Origin: JAHDCC01 sp964551835
GTDB taxonomy: Bacteria; Actinomycetota; Acidimicrobiia; Acidimicrobiales; SZUA-35
Reading direction: 5' to 3'
NCBI GenBank assembly: GCA_964551835.1
Contig: CAZKEM010000055.1
Span: 1 to 21,813 of the forward strand
DNA: 21,813 nt
How positions within the stretch are numbered: the stretch's first letter is position 1; each line of letters starts with the position of its first letter. Both the position numbers and the translations under genes were made by a program. Positions 8,113 to 14,398 of this stretch are shown here, one piece after another. The notes under the pieces are model-generated. The model was not told the DNA's origin and searched no databases. It saw only the letters and a program-made list of their open reading frames with translations.

Positions 8113-9240
8113 CTACGCATTTCCGTCCATCAACTCGGCGAATCGGGCAAAAAGGTAATGACTATCATGTGGTCCCGGGCTGGCCTCAGGATGATGCTGC
8201 ACACTAAAGGCCCGTGCGGTTTTTAGCGCTATGCCCTGGCAGACACCATCATTGAGATTCACGTGAGTAATATCCGCCACGTCTTGAATCGATGTTGGGT
8301 CGACTGCAAAATTGTGATTCTGAGAAGTAATTTCGACGGCTTTCGTCTTTTTGTCAGACACTGGATGGTTAACACCGTGATGACCGAACGGAAGCTTGAT
8401 AATCGTGCCCCCGATAGCCAACGACAAGATCTGGTGACCCAAACATATTCCAAATAGTGGCACTTTGCCAACTAGGGTTTTGACTGCTTCGATGGCGTAC
8501 GGCACTTCACGCGGGTCGCCAGGCCCGTTGGATAGAAACACGCCGTCAGGTTGACGATTTAGCACCTGTTCAGCGGTGGTAGCTGCCGGGACGATATCGA
8601 CCGTGGCGATTTGCGACAACTGATCCACGATCGAGGTCTTGATCCCAAAGTCGAATGCCACAATCTTTCGGTTATTCCCAGCCGGTCCAGCAGCCGTGTA
8701 GGGTTTTTCGGTCGAAACTTCGGCGACCAGGTCAACGCCATCGGTCCCTGGTTCGTCGACGGCGTGCTGTTTCAACGTTTCTAGGCTTACCGCATTTGGG
8801 CCGTCGAGAGGCCCAAATGCACCGGTCATCGCACCGGAGTCACGAAGTAAACGGGTGAGACGTCTCGTGTCAAGCCCACCAATCGCTGACAGTCCGTTGG
8901 TTGCAAGAAACCCTTCTAAGCTACTGTCGGCTCGCCAATTTGAATGTCGTCGCGGTAAGTCTCGGACGACCAGTCCTCGAGTAAACGTCGATCGTGACTG
9001 GGCGTCGAGCGGAGTCGTTCCATAGTTGCCTATGTGCGGGTAGGTGAAGGTCACTATCTGGCCAGCATAAGAAGGGTCGGTAAGAACCTCCTGATAGCCA
9101 GCCATGGCGGTGTTAAAGACAACTTCACCACTCACGTAGCCGTCCTCGGCAGGCGACCCGGCCATGGTTCCTTCAAAGATCGAACCGTCTACCAGAACGA
9201 GCGCTCCGGTAACCAATTCGGTCGATGATGCCTGCATCAT
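8113..9240 (-). CDS. carA: Carbamoyl-phosphate synthase, small (glutamine amidotransferase) subunit
   Basis: Hydrolyses glutamine and passes ammonia to CarB. The 375 residues comprise the N-terminal CarA-specific domain (GEVVFNTAMAGYQEVLTDPSYAGQ, split here as GEVVFNTAMAGY and QEVLTDPSYAGQ, with TYPHIGNYG) and a class I amidotransferase domain. The catalytic triad is intact: Cys266 (GICLGHQ), His350 and Glu352 (VQHHPEA). The oxyanion region SNGPGDP is present. Start ATG 9240 overlaps the pyrC stop by 4 nt (ATGA), with AAGG about 8 nt upstream. The coding sequence around codons 140-150 holds an 11-bp perfect inverted repeat, listed separately. Together with carB it supplies carbamoyl phosphate for pyrimidines and arginine. 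Confidence 0.98.
   Translation of the reverse strand: MMQASSTELVTGALVLVDGSIFEGTMAGSPAEDGYVSGEVVFNTAMAGYQEVLTDPSYAGQIVTFTYPHIGNYGTTPLDAQSRSTFTRGLVVRDLPRRHSNWRADSSLEGFLATNGLSAIGGLDTRRLTRLLRDSGAMTGAFGPLDGPNAVSLETLKQHAVDEPGTDGVDLVAEVSTEKPYTAAGPAGNNRKIVAFDFGIKTSIVDQLSQIATVDIVPAATTAEQVLNRQPDGVFLSNGPGDPREVPYAIEAVKTLVGKVPLFGICLGHQILSLAIGGTIIKLPFGHHGVNHPVSDKKTKAVEITSQNHNFAVDPTSIQDVADITHVNLNDGVCQGIALKTARAFSVQHHPEASPGPHDSHYLFARFAELMDGNA
8792..8820 (-). repeat. 11-bp perfect inverted repeat inside carA
   Basis: Arms GCATTTGGGCC (8792-8802) and GGCCCAAATGC (8810-8820) are exact reverse complements around a 7-base loop. They lie within the codons for AFGPLDGPNA of carA. In the mRNA this would form a stable stem-loop. 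No T tract follows, so it is not a terminator. It may be an mRNA structure affecting pausing, processing or stability, or a by-product of the encoded residues. Confidence 0.6.
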
Positions 9241-10535
9241 CTTGTTGCCTTTCCATCTTGAACAACAACTTCGCCTCGGTAAAGGGTATGTCGGGCTTTT
9301 CCGGTCACCGTTCTGCCTTCGTACGGCGTGTTATTGGCCTTACTAGCAAGCCGTTTACCCTCAATTACCCATTCAAAGGCCGGGTCGAGAACCACCAAGT
9401 TCGCAGCCATTCCCGGTGCGATTTGGCCGCCTTGGGCTGGGTCGAGACCAGCAATCTTGGCTGGCGTCCATGACATTCGGTCCAGAATTGTCTCTAACGG
9501 AAGGTCAAGTTCGCTGTTGACGAGGGCGTAGGCAGTCTCGACTCCCAACATTCCCGGTGGCGCAGAATCAAACGGCCGTTCTTTCGATTCTGGTGTATGT
9601 GGAGCGTGGTCAGTGGCTATGGCATCAATCGTGCCATCCGCTAAACCTGCTCGTACCGCAGCAACATCGGATTCGGTTCGCAACGGTGGGTGGACCTTAA
9701 ATTCGGTTCCGTAACTGGCACATGCTGCGTCGGTCAACAAGCAGTGATGGGTGGTTGCCTCAGCGGTAACTAACAGTCCGTCTGCCTTGGCTTTGCGGAC
9801 CATCTCTACGCTGCCCGCAGTTGAGAGATGCTGCATGTGAACTCGCCCTCCGGTCAGTCGACTCAGAACGATATCGCGCATGACCATCAACTCTTCCGCT
9901 TCGCTCGGCTGGCCACCTAGGCCCAGTTTCGCTGACCACTCCCCTTCATGCATTACTCCACCGGCACTCAAAGCCACGGCTTCGCAGTGCTGAGATAGTA
10001 CTATTGGTTTTTGGTCACTCGTCGGAATTCCGCTCGCATATTCTAACGCCCGGCGCATAATGGCGTCATCTTGGACGCCAGTGCCATCGTCGGTGAACAT
10101 ACGCACGCCAAGACCTGCTAGTTCTGCCATCGGAGCTAGCTCATGACCCTCGCGTCCGACACTGATAGCTGCCGAAGGTTTGATTTCGCATAAGGCGGAC
10201 TCGCCCCATCGCAAGACCTCGTTGACCACGGACGCCGAGTCAGTACAGGGCGTCGTGTTCGGCATCGTGACTACGGCCGTGTAACCACCCAAGGCCGCCG
10301 CTCGACTGCCGGTTTCGATCGTTTCAGCAGCCTCAAGACCTGGCTGACGAAGATGAACGTGAAGATCGACAAAGCCCTTGCTAACCACACAACCCTCGGC
10401 GTCCAGTACGCTGTCGCCCGAGAGCCCGTTACCGACTTCCACTACTTGCCCGTTGGCGGTGTTGACCACGACATCGGCGATTCGTCGACCGGTCTGGTCG
10501 ATCACTTCACCGCCTTTTAGAACGACTGAACTCAT
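9237..10535 (-). CDS. pyrC: Dihydroorotase (type I)
   Basis: Cyclises carbamoyl-aspartate to dihydroorotate. The 432-residue amidohydrolase has the metal ligands of type I dihydroorotases: His59 and His61 in GFVDLHVHLRQPG, Asp150 in MFTDDGTG (the Asp used in place of a carbamylated lysine), His183 in QHCE, His236 in HMQHLS and Asp309 in ATDHAPH. The TMPNTTP motif and the C-terminal beta-sandwich (GMAANLVVLDP...GKARHTLYRGEVV) are present. The usual DxHVHLREPG reads DLHVHLRQPG, a mild change. Start ATG 10535 lies 16 nt after pyrB with a weak ribosome binding site; the stop overlaps the carA start. It is probably active on its own, although some type I enzymes need the PyrB partner. Confidence 0.96.
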   Translation of the reverse strand: MSSVVLKGGEVIDQTGRRIADVVVNTANGQVVEVGNGLSGDSVLDAEGCVVSKGFVDLHVHLRQPGLEAAETIETGSRAAALGGYTAVVTMPNTTPCTDSASVVNEVLRWGESALCEIKPSAAISVGREGHELAPMAELAGLGVRMFTDDGTGVQDDAIMRRALEYASGIPTSDQKPIVLSQHCEAVALSAGGVMHEGEWSAKLGLGGQPSEAEELMVMRDIVLSRLTGGRVHMQHLSTAGSVEMVRKAKADGLLVTAEATTHHCLLTDAACASYGTEFKVHPPLRTESDVAAVRAGLADGTIDAIATDHAPHTPESKERPFDSAPPGMLGVETAYALVNSELDLPLETILDRMSWTPAKIAGLDPAQGGQIAPGMAANLVVLDPAFEWVIEGKRLASKANNTPYEGRTVTGKARHTLYRGEVVVQDGKATR

Positions 10536-10551
10536 TTTTGGGATTCATCTT

Positions 10552-11508
10552 TCATACTTGAGGGGATGGTTCACTGAATTTTCCCAGGCCCAGGCATTGA
10601 TATAAGATCGCCATTCGGATGGGGACGCCGCTCGATACCTGGTTGGTCACAAAAGCTCGGGGGTCGTCAGCGGCTCCGGAGTCCAGTTCAACTCCCCTGT
10701 TCATAGGGCCGGGGTGAAGGATCATTGCGTCCGGCTTGACGTTAGCCAGGCGTTCAACCGTTAGACCGAACCGCGTCCGATACTCCCGGTTACTTGGGAG
10801 CAGGGGACCTTCGAGTCTTTCATTTTGGATCCGCAGCAAGTAGATAGCGTCGAGGTCGCCGAGAACGCTATCAAAGTCAGTCTCTACTGTGACCGGCCAG
10901 CCATCTAACGATGCCGGCATCAGCGTCCGGGGGCCTACGAGAACAACTTCGGCGCCTAGTTTTGTGAACGCGTCTATATTGGACCGGGCTACACGGGAAT
11001 GGTTGATGTCGCCGCATATGGCGATCCGCATTCCGTCCATTCTGTTGCCGGAATGACCGAAATTTTTCCGATTTTGCGTGATCGTGTAGCAGTCGAGAAG
11101 GGCTTGGCTTGGGTGAGCGTGACACCCATCGCCCGCATTTACCACAGCCGCTGACGTCCAAGGGATAACTTGCTGCGGAGTCCCTGAAGATCCGTGGCGG
11201 ATGACTATGCCATCAACGCCCATCGCGTCGATCGTCTGAATAGTGTCTCGAAGAGATTCGCCTTTTTTGGTCGATGAGCTGGAGGCGGAGAAGTTTATCA
11301 CATCGGCTGAAAGACGTCTGGCTGCTAAATCAAAACTGGTTCTGGTTCGGGTCGAATCTTCAAAGAAGGCCAGGACCACTGTCTTACCTCGAAGCGCAGG
11401 TACCTTCGGAATATCTCGAGACAGAACCTCGGAGAACGAGTCTGCCAAATGAAGGATGTCTGATAGATCGTCGGAATCAAGGTCCGCGGTAGACAAAAAA
11501 TGCCTCAC
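10552..11508 (-). CDS. pyrB: Aspartate carbamoyltransferase, catalytic chain
   Basis: Committed step of pyrimidine synthesis: joins carbamoyl phosphate and aspartate. The 318 residues contain the carbamoyl phosphate loop FFEDSTRTRTSFD (residues 48-60), the mobile SSSSTKKGESLRDT loop (76-89), HPSQALLD (132-139), GDINHSRVARSN and the C-terminal HPGPMNRGVE. The more common FFENSTRTR has Asp for Asn here, which should be tolerated. No regulatory chain (pyrI) is present, as usual in actinobacteria. Start is GTG at 11508, overlapping the pyrR stop by 4 nt (GTGA), with GGTGAGG upstream, so PyrB synthesis should follow PyrR translation. Confidence 0.97.
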   Translation of the reverse strand: MRHFLSTADLDSDDLSDILHLADSFSEVLSRDIPKVPALRGKTVVLAFFEDSTRTRTSFDLAARRLSADVINFSASSSSTKKGESLRDTIQTIDAMGVDGIVIRHGSSGTPQQVIPWTSAAVVNAGDGCHAHPSQALLDCYTITQNRKNFGHSGNRMDGMRIAICGDINHSRVARSNIDAFTKLGAEVVLVGPRTLMPASLDGWPVTVETDFDSVLGDLDAIYLLRIQNERLEGPLLPSNREYRTRFGLTVERLANVKPDAMILHPGPMNRGVELDSGAADDPRAFVTNQVSSGVPIRMAILYQCLGLGKFSEPSPQV

Positions 11509-12071
11509 CGTTGAACCTCACCTAACTCGACCACTTCGAGTGTGGCATTTACCACTTCGCTGCGCTTCGTGGGGATGTTCTTCCCAACATAGTCGGGGCG
11601 AATCGGTAACTCTCGGTGTCCTCGATCAACCATCGTCGCCAACTGAATCGCTTTAGGTCGACCTTGATCCATGATGGCATCGAGGGCTGCTCGAATCGTA
11701 CGGCCGGTAAACAATACGTCATCCACGACGACAACGATCTTGCGATTGAGATCGAAATCTACTTCGGTCGCCGCCTCGGGAAGAACCGGTCGAAGGTTCA
11801 GGTCGTCCCGGTAGAAGGCGACGTCGAGACGTCCTTTAAGAACAGACACTCCCTCGATCTCGAGCAACGCAGCACCAATCGATTCGGCGAAAGGAACACC
11901 GCCGGTTTGAAGGCCGATGAGAACCACATCGTCGAGGCCTTGGTTACGTTCGATGATCTCATGTGCCATGCGTTTGACTGCCCGAGCGACGGCTGCCTGG
12001 TCGAGAATAGTACTTCGGGCAACAAAAACGCCCCCATACGGGGGCGTGCGTCCTCGTTCACGTTCTGCCAT
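11505..12071 (-). CDS. pyrR: PyrR, RNA-binding pyrimidine operon regulator / uracil phosphoribosyltransferase
   Basis: PyrR senses UMP/PRPP and binds pyr mRNA; family members also convert uracil to UMP. The 188 residues contain the PRPP motif VVVVDDVLFTGRTIRAALDA (114-133), AFYRDDLNLRP (85-95) and HRELPIRPDYVGKNIPTKRS (152-171). The core aligns with Bacillus PyrR from TILDQAAVARAVKRMAHEII (21-40). Start ATG 12071 has an excellent AAGGAGTGAT upstream, and the next in-frame ATG is residue 35, inside the conserved core. This leaves a tail of about 15 extra residues (MAERERGRTPPYGGV) whose codons 9-16 form a terminator-like hairpin. The PRPP-loop motif, usually TRG, reads QTGG (56-59), so enzyme activity may be altered. 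It heads the pyr operon and overlaps pyrB. Confidence 0.95.
   Translation of the reverse strand: MAERERGRTPPYGGVFVARSTILDQAAVARAVKRMAHEIIERNQGLDDVVLIGLQTGGVPFAESIGAALLEIEGVSVLKGRLDVAFYRDDLNLRPVLPEAATEVDFDLNRKIVVVVDDVLFTGRTIRAALDAIMDQGRPKAIQLATMVDRGHRELPIRPDYVGKNIPTKRSEVVNATLEVVELGEVQR
12024..12047 (-). terminator. Terminator-like hairpin inside the 5' coding region of pyrR
   Basis: On the transcribed strand the arms ACGCCCCC (12047-12040) and GGGGGCGT (12035-12028) pair perfectly around a GTAT loop, directly followed by a run of T (12028-12024, then GTT). This is the form of an intrinsic terminator. It lies at codons 9-16 of pyrR, about 25 nt after the A of the start codon. A ribosome starting pyrR would cover or unwind it, and an untranslated mRNA would let it fold. 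It is therefore a candidate attenuator for the whole pyr operon. On the opposite strand the stem is not followed by T. Confidence 0.6.
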
Positions 12072-12085
12072 ATCACTCCTTCATC

Positions 12086-12108
12086 GTGCGGGCCTCACGG
12101 GACCTCAC
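12086..12108 (-). promoter_or_regulatory. PyrR-binding RNA hairpin in the pyrR leader
   Basis: On the transcript, 12104-12091 reads GGUCCCGUGAGGCC. This fits the conserved core of Bacillus PyrR-binding loops, UCCNGNGAGGY: upper stem GGUC/GGCC with a U-G pair and hexaloop CCGUGA of the form CNGNGA. A lower stem GUG (12108-12106) with CAC (12088-12086) is set off by a small asymmetric internal loop, as in known sites. It ends about 4 nt before the AAGGAG ribosome binding site of pyrR, so bound PyrR would obstruct initiation. The consensus is quoted from memory of published Bacillus sites; the match is seen directly. Confidence 0.75.
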
Positions 12109-12109
12109 T

Positions 12110-12223
12110 TCACGACACAGCATAAGCATACCCAATTCCGCCGTCAGTAGCGAAGAAGGTGCCGAGATATTCATCCGGCATTGGCTTGAGCTGCCAGAAC
12201 GGCTCACCAATCCACAAACACAT
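12110..12223 (-). CDS. Candidate 37-residue small ORF between the CAP gene and pyrR
   Basis: ATG at 12223 follows the CAP-protein stop by 11 nt and is preceded by AAGG with a 4-nt spacer. The ORF runs to a TGA at 12110, immediately before the base of the PyrR-binding hairpin. The peptide starts MCLWIGEPFWQLKP and ends FFATDGGIGYAYAVS; I recognise no family. Third positions are moderately GC-rich, like neighbouring genes. It could be a small protein co-expressed with the CAP gene, a leader peptide whose terminating ribosome disturbs the PyrR hairpin on read-through transcripts, or chance. The candidate pyr promoter overlaps its end, so transcripts from that promoter would lack it. Confidence 0.35.
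   Translation of the reverse strand: MCLWIGEPFWQLKPMPDEYLGTFFATDGGIGYAYAVS
12119..12147 (-). promoter_or_regulatory. Candidate pyr operon promoter
   Basis: The minus strand carries CTGACG (12147-12142), a 17-nt spacer, then TATGCT (12124-12119). Each hexamer matches the housekeeping sigma consensus at 4 of 6 positions with ideal spacing. A second TATGCT lies directly before the first (tandem TATGCTTATGCT). Transcription would begin near 12112, just before the PyrR loop, giving a leader of about 40 nt that holds only that loop and the ribosome binding site. The position makes sense, but the sequence match is moderate. Confidence 0.4.
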
Positions 12224-12234
12224 AGGACCTTGGG

Positions 12235-13329
12235 CTACTGGTCGAGCAACGGCGCTAGTACCGAAACCGAGTACCGGTAGTCGCGGGTTTCTCCGCCGAG
12301 CGATACGTCGCTGATCTCCACGTCGTAGACGGCGGGTTCTGAGGAACCTTGGAGGTCAAGCTCCCACACAACAATCGGATTCGGAACCCGACCTGGCCGG
12401 CCTTCGGTCGTTAGCGGCGAAAGCGGGACTTCTTCCCCGCCTGTGGTCACGGTGACGATTGCTTCTGAGAAGTCTGCTCCAGCGATACTAAAGGACCATC
12501 GATCGTAAACGATCTCCCGTGGAACGAAGCCTCTCGGCGGCCATGCGACATAGCCGTCTCGTTCTCGAGCTCCGGTTTCGGTTTCGAAGACCTCATCGTC
12601 AAAGACCCACAACAAGTTGGCGTCGTCGTAGCCTTGATGGCTCTCGATATTTGCGACTCCCATTTCCTTGGTCGGAGGATGAAGTAGGGTGTTGCGGTGC
12701 CCAACGTCAGCGTTGTCTTCACCCGGGTCTTCCACGTAGCCATCAATAGCTGAAGGCCCTGTACGGCCGAGGTAAAGGTTCGAGTTCGAAGCGGACTCGA
12801 ACCCATCTTGGGTATAACAGGAGAACGAGGGCGGCGGTTCGTGTGACAGTTCGCCTTCAACGCTCATCATGACAGCGCCCGAGTGAGCCATTTCGGAAAA
12901 TTCTTCGTTTTCGACAACGTTGGCGGGAACCCCAGCCATTGCCCGGTAGAAGTTGACTCGTTCGAGAGTTGAGGCTCGCAACTCCGCCGAACTAGTTCCT
13001 CCATCGCAACGAGCGTGGCTGCCTTCCCAATCGATAGCTGGAACAGATTTTGAGAACTCAGCAAGAAAGGCATCAGAAACAGCTTCTGCATCCGTTGTGT
13101 CGATCCACAATGAACCCTCCTGAAACGGCAAGGTATTGGGTACGCCAGGTTGGGTCTGTTCTGGCGTTTCTGGTTTCGCCCTTTGGTCCGGGCCTAAAGA
13201 AAATGCTAGAAGTGCAGCTATCACCACGAAGCCGCCGACGAGCGCTCCAAGTCCGACAAGGGTCGATTTTTTGGGGTGCGTTGGTTGAGGCTCTGCCGGT
13301 TCACTGACCAGATGTTCTGGTGATTGCAC
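12235..13329 (-). CDS. Membrane-anchored CAP/SCP-domain protein
   Basis: A 364-residue protein with a short cytoplasmic N-terminus, one membrane segment (about 22-45, STLVGLGALVGGFVVIAALL) and a Pro/Glu/Thr-rich linker. A CAP (SCP-like) domain follows at about 115-245: LERVNFYRAMAGVP, EMAHSGAVMMSVEGELSHEP, and DVGHRNTLLHPPTKEMGVA. The His residues near 149, 163 and 211 resemble the CAP metal site. The last 95 residues look like an all-beta domain (SIAGADFSEAIVTVTTGG ... YDVEISDVSLGGETRDYRYS). The CAP domain should face outside the cell; its substrate or ligand is unknown. Start is GTG 13329. It sits between nusB (83 nt upstream) and pyrR with no functional link to pyrimidines, so it is probably an inserted, separately acting gene. 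Confidence 0.85.
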   Translation of the reverse strand: MQSPEHLVSEPAEPQPTHPKKSTLVGLGALVGGFVVIAALLAFSLGPDQRAKPETPEQTQPGVPNTLPFQEGSLWIDTTDAEAVSDAFLAEFSKSVPAIDWEGSHARCDGGTSSAELRASTLERVNFYRAMAGVPANVVENEEFSEMAHSGAVMMSVEGELSHEPPPSFSCYTQDGFESASNSNLYLGRTGPSAIDGYVEDPGEDNADVGHRNTLLHPPTKEMGVANIESHQGYDDANLLWVFDDEVFETETGARERDGYVAWPPRGFVPREIVYDRWSFSIAGADFSEAIVTVTTGGEEVPLSPLTTEGRPGRVPNPIVVWELDLQGSSEPAVYDVEISDVSLGGETRDYRYSVSVLAPLLDQ

Positions 13330-13412
13330 CCAGATCCATCGGCCGGTTCCGCCAAAATGTAACCGTCGGCCCGATCAGCAAACCAACGAACATCGATCTT
13401 CGTGGAGGTAAT

Positions 13413-13823
13413 CTAGGTTCGGAGATCTTCGGCGATAGCGGCTAAGACCCCATTTACGAAACCACCCGAATCGTCGGTTGAATAGCGCCCTGCCAATTCG
13501 GTCGCTTCCGACAAGATCACGCCTGTTGGCGTGTCAGCTTCCAGCATTTCAGCTATTGCCATTCGCATGACTAAAACGTCGAGAGAAGGCATGCGTTTTA
13601 AGGTCCAACCTTTTGCTTTGGCTTCAATACGTTGGTCTGACTCCTCCTGCCGCTGAGCCGACCAAGTGAGAAGCTGAACAGCAAATGGGTCGGGCTTTAC
13701 AGTTAGGGACTCAATAAGCTCTTCAACGGTGAAGCTACGAATGCTTGCCTCATAGGCCAGTTCGATCGCTCGTTCACGTGCTTCGCGCCTTCCGCCCCCG
13801 TCGACGTCAACTGACGAGTTCAC
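13413..13823 (-). CDS. nusB: Transcription antitermination factor NusB
   Basis: NusB, with NusE (ribosomal protein S10), binds boxA RNA and supports rRNA transcription antitermination. The 136 residues match the family: RREARERAIELAYEA at the start of the helical bundle, then RMPSLDVLVMRMAIAEMLEADTPTGV, split here as RMPSLDVLVMRMAIAEM and LEADTPTGV, and the signature ILSEATELAGRYSTDDSGGF followed by VNGVLAAIA. Length is normal. Start is GTG 13823, overlapping the efp stop by 4 nt (GTGA), so translation is coupled. The order efp-nusB-pyrR is a known actinobacterial arrangement, here interrupted by the CAP gene. Confidence 0.96.
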   Translation of the reverse strand: MNSSVDVDGGGRREARERAIELAYEASIRSFTVEELIESLTVKPDPFAVQLLTWSAQRQEESDQRIEAKAKGWTLKRMPSLDVLVMRMAIAEMLEADTPTGVILSEATELAGRYSTDDSGGFVNGVLAAIAEDLRT

Positions 13824-14380
13824 GCTCGGGTCAGATACTCGCCGGTGCGAGTGTCAACCTTGATTCGACCGCCTGGTTCAACGAAGAGAGGAACCTGCAC
13901 GACGAGCCCCGTTTCGAGCGTGGCCGGTTTGCGTGCTCCCGACACTCGGTCGCCTTGGAGCCCTGGTTCGGTCTCGCTCACTTCCAACTCAACCGAGGTC
14001 GGGAGTTCCGTTCCGACTACTTCGTCGCCGTACATCATGAGAGAAACAGTTGCGCCGTCTACCAAAAAGTTGCCCGCATCGGCCATCGTTTCTTTGGCTA
14101 TGTTTAATTGTTCGAAGGTCTCGTTGTCCATGACCACGAAATCAGTACCTTCTTTGTAGAGGAACTGCATGGCTCTCTTATCGATGTAGGCCCGTTCAAC
14201 TTTTTCGCCAGCGCGAAACGTACGATCGACGACTGCGCCGCTTCGGAGGTTCCGAAGGGTGGTTCGCACAAAGGCTCCGCCCTTGCCTGGTTTGACATGC
14301 TGAAATTCCTGTACCTGGAAAAGGCCATCGGACAGGTTCAGACACATGCCGTTCTTGAGATCGTTCGTGGTCATTGCCAT
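13820..14380 (-). CDS. efp: Elongation factor P
   Basis: Binds the ribosome between P and E sites and relieves stalling at polyproline stretches. The 186 residues form the three-domain EF-P: an N-terminal KOW-like domain with loop HVKPGKGGAFVRT, whose Lys33 sits at the position that enters the peptidyl-transferase centre, then the two OB domains ending in VPLFVEPGGRIKVDTRTGEY. Neither epmA nor epmB is in the window, and many actinobacterial EF-Ps work unmodified. Start is ATG 14380 with GGA 9 nt upstream; a second ATG two codons later is possible. It lies 18 nt after the Xaa-Pro peptidase gene and overlaps nusB. Confidence 0.97.
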   Translation of the reverse strand: MAMTTNDLKNGMCLNLSDGLFQVQEFQHVKPGKGGAFVRTTLRNLRSGAVVDRTFRAGEKVERAYIDKRAMQFLYKEGTDFVVMDNETFEQLNIAKETMADAGNFLVDGATVSLMMYGDEVVGTELPTSVELEVSETEPGLQGDRVSGARKPATLETGLVVQVPLFVEPGGRIKVDTRTGEYLTRA

Positions 14381-14398
14381 AATGTTGTGTCCTTAGAC

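Noticed and set aside
13301..13393. 30-codon ATG frame in the nusB-CAP gap
   Set aside because: No clear ribosome binding site, runs into the CAP coding sequence, and shows no recognisable features.
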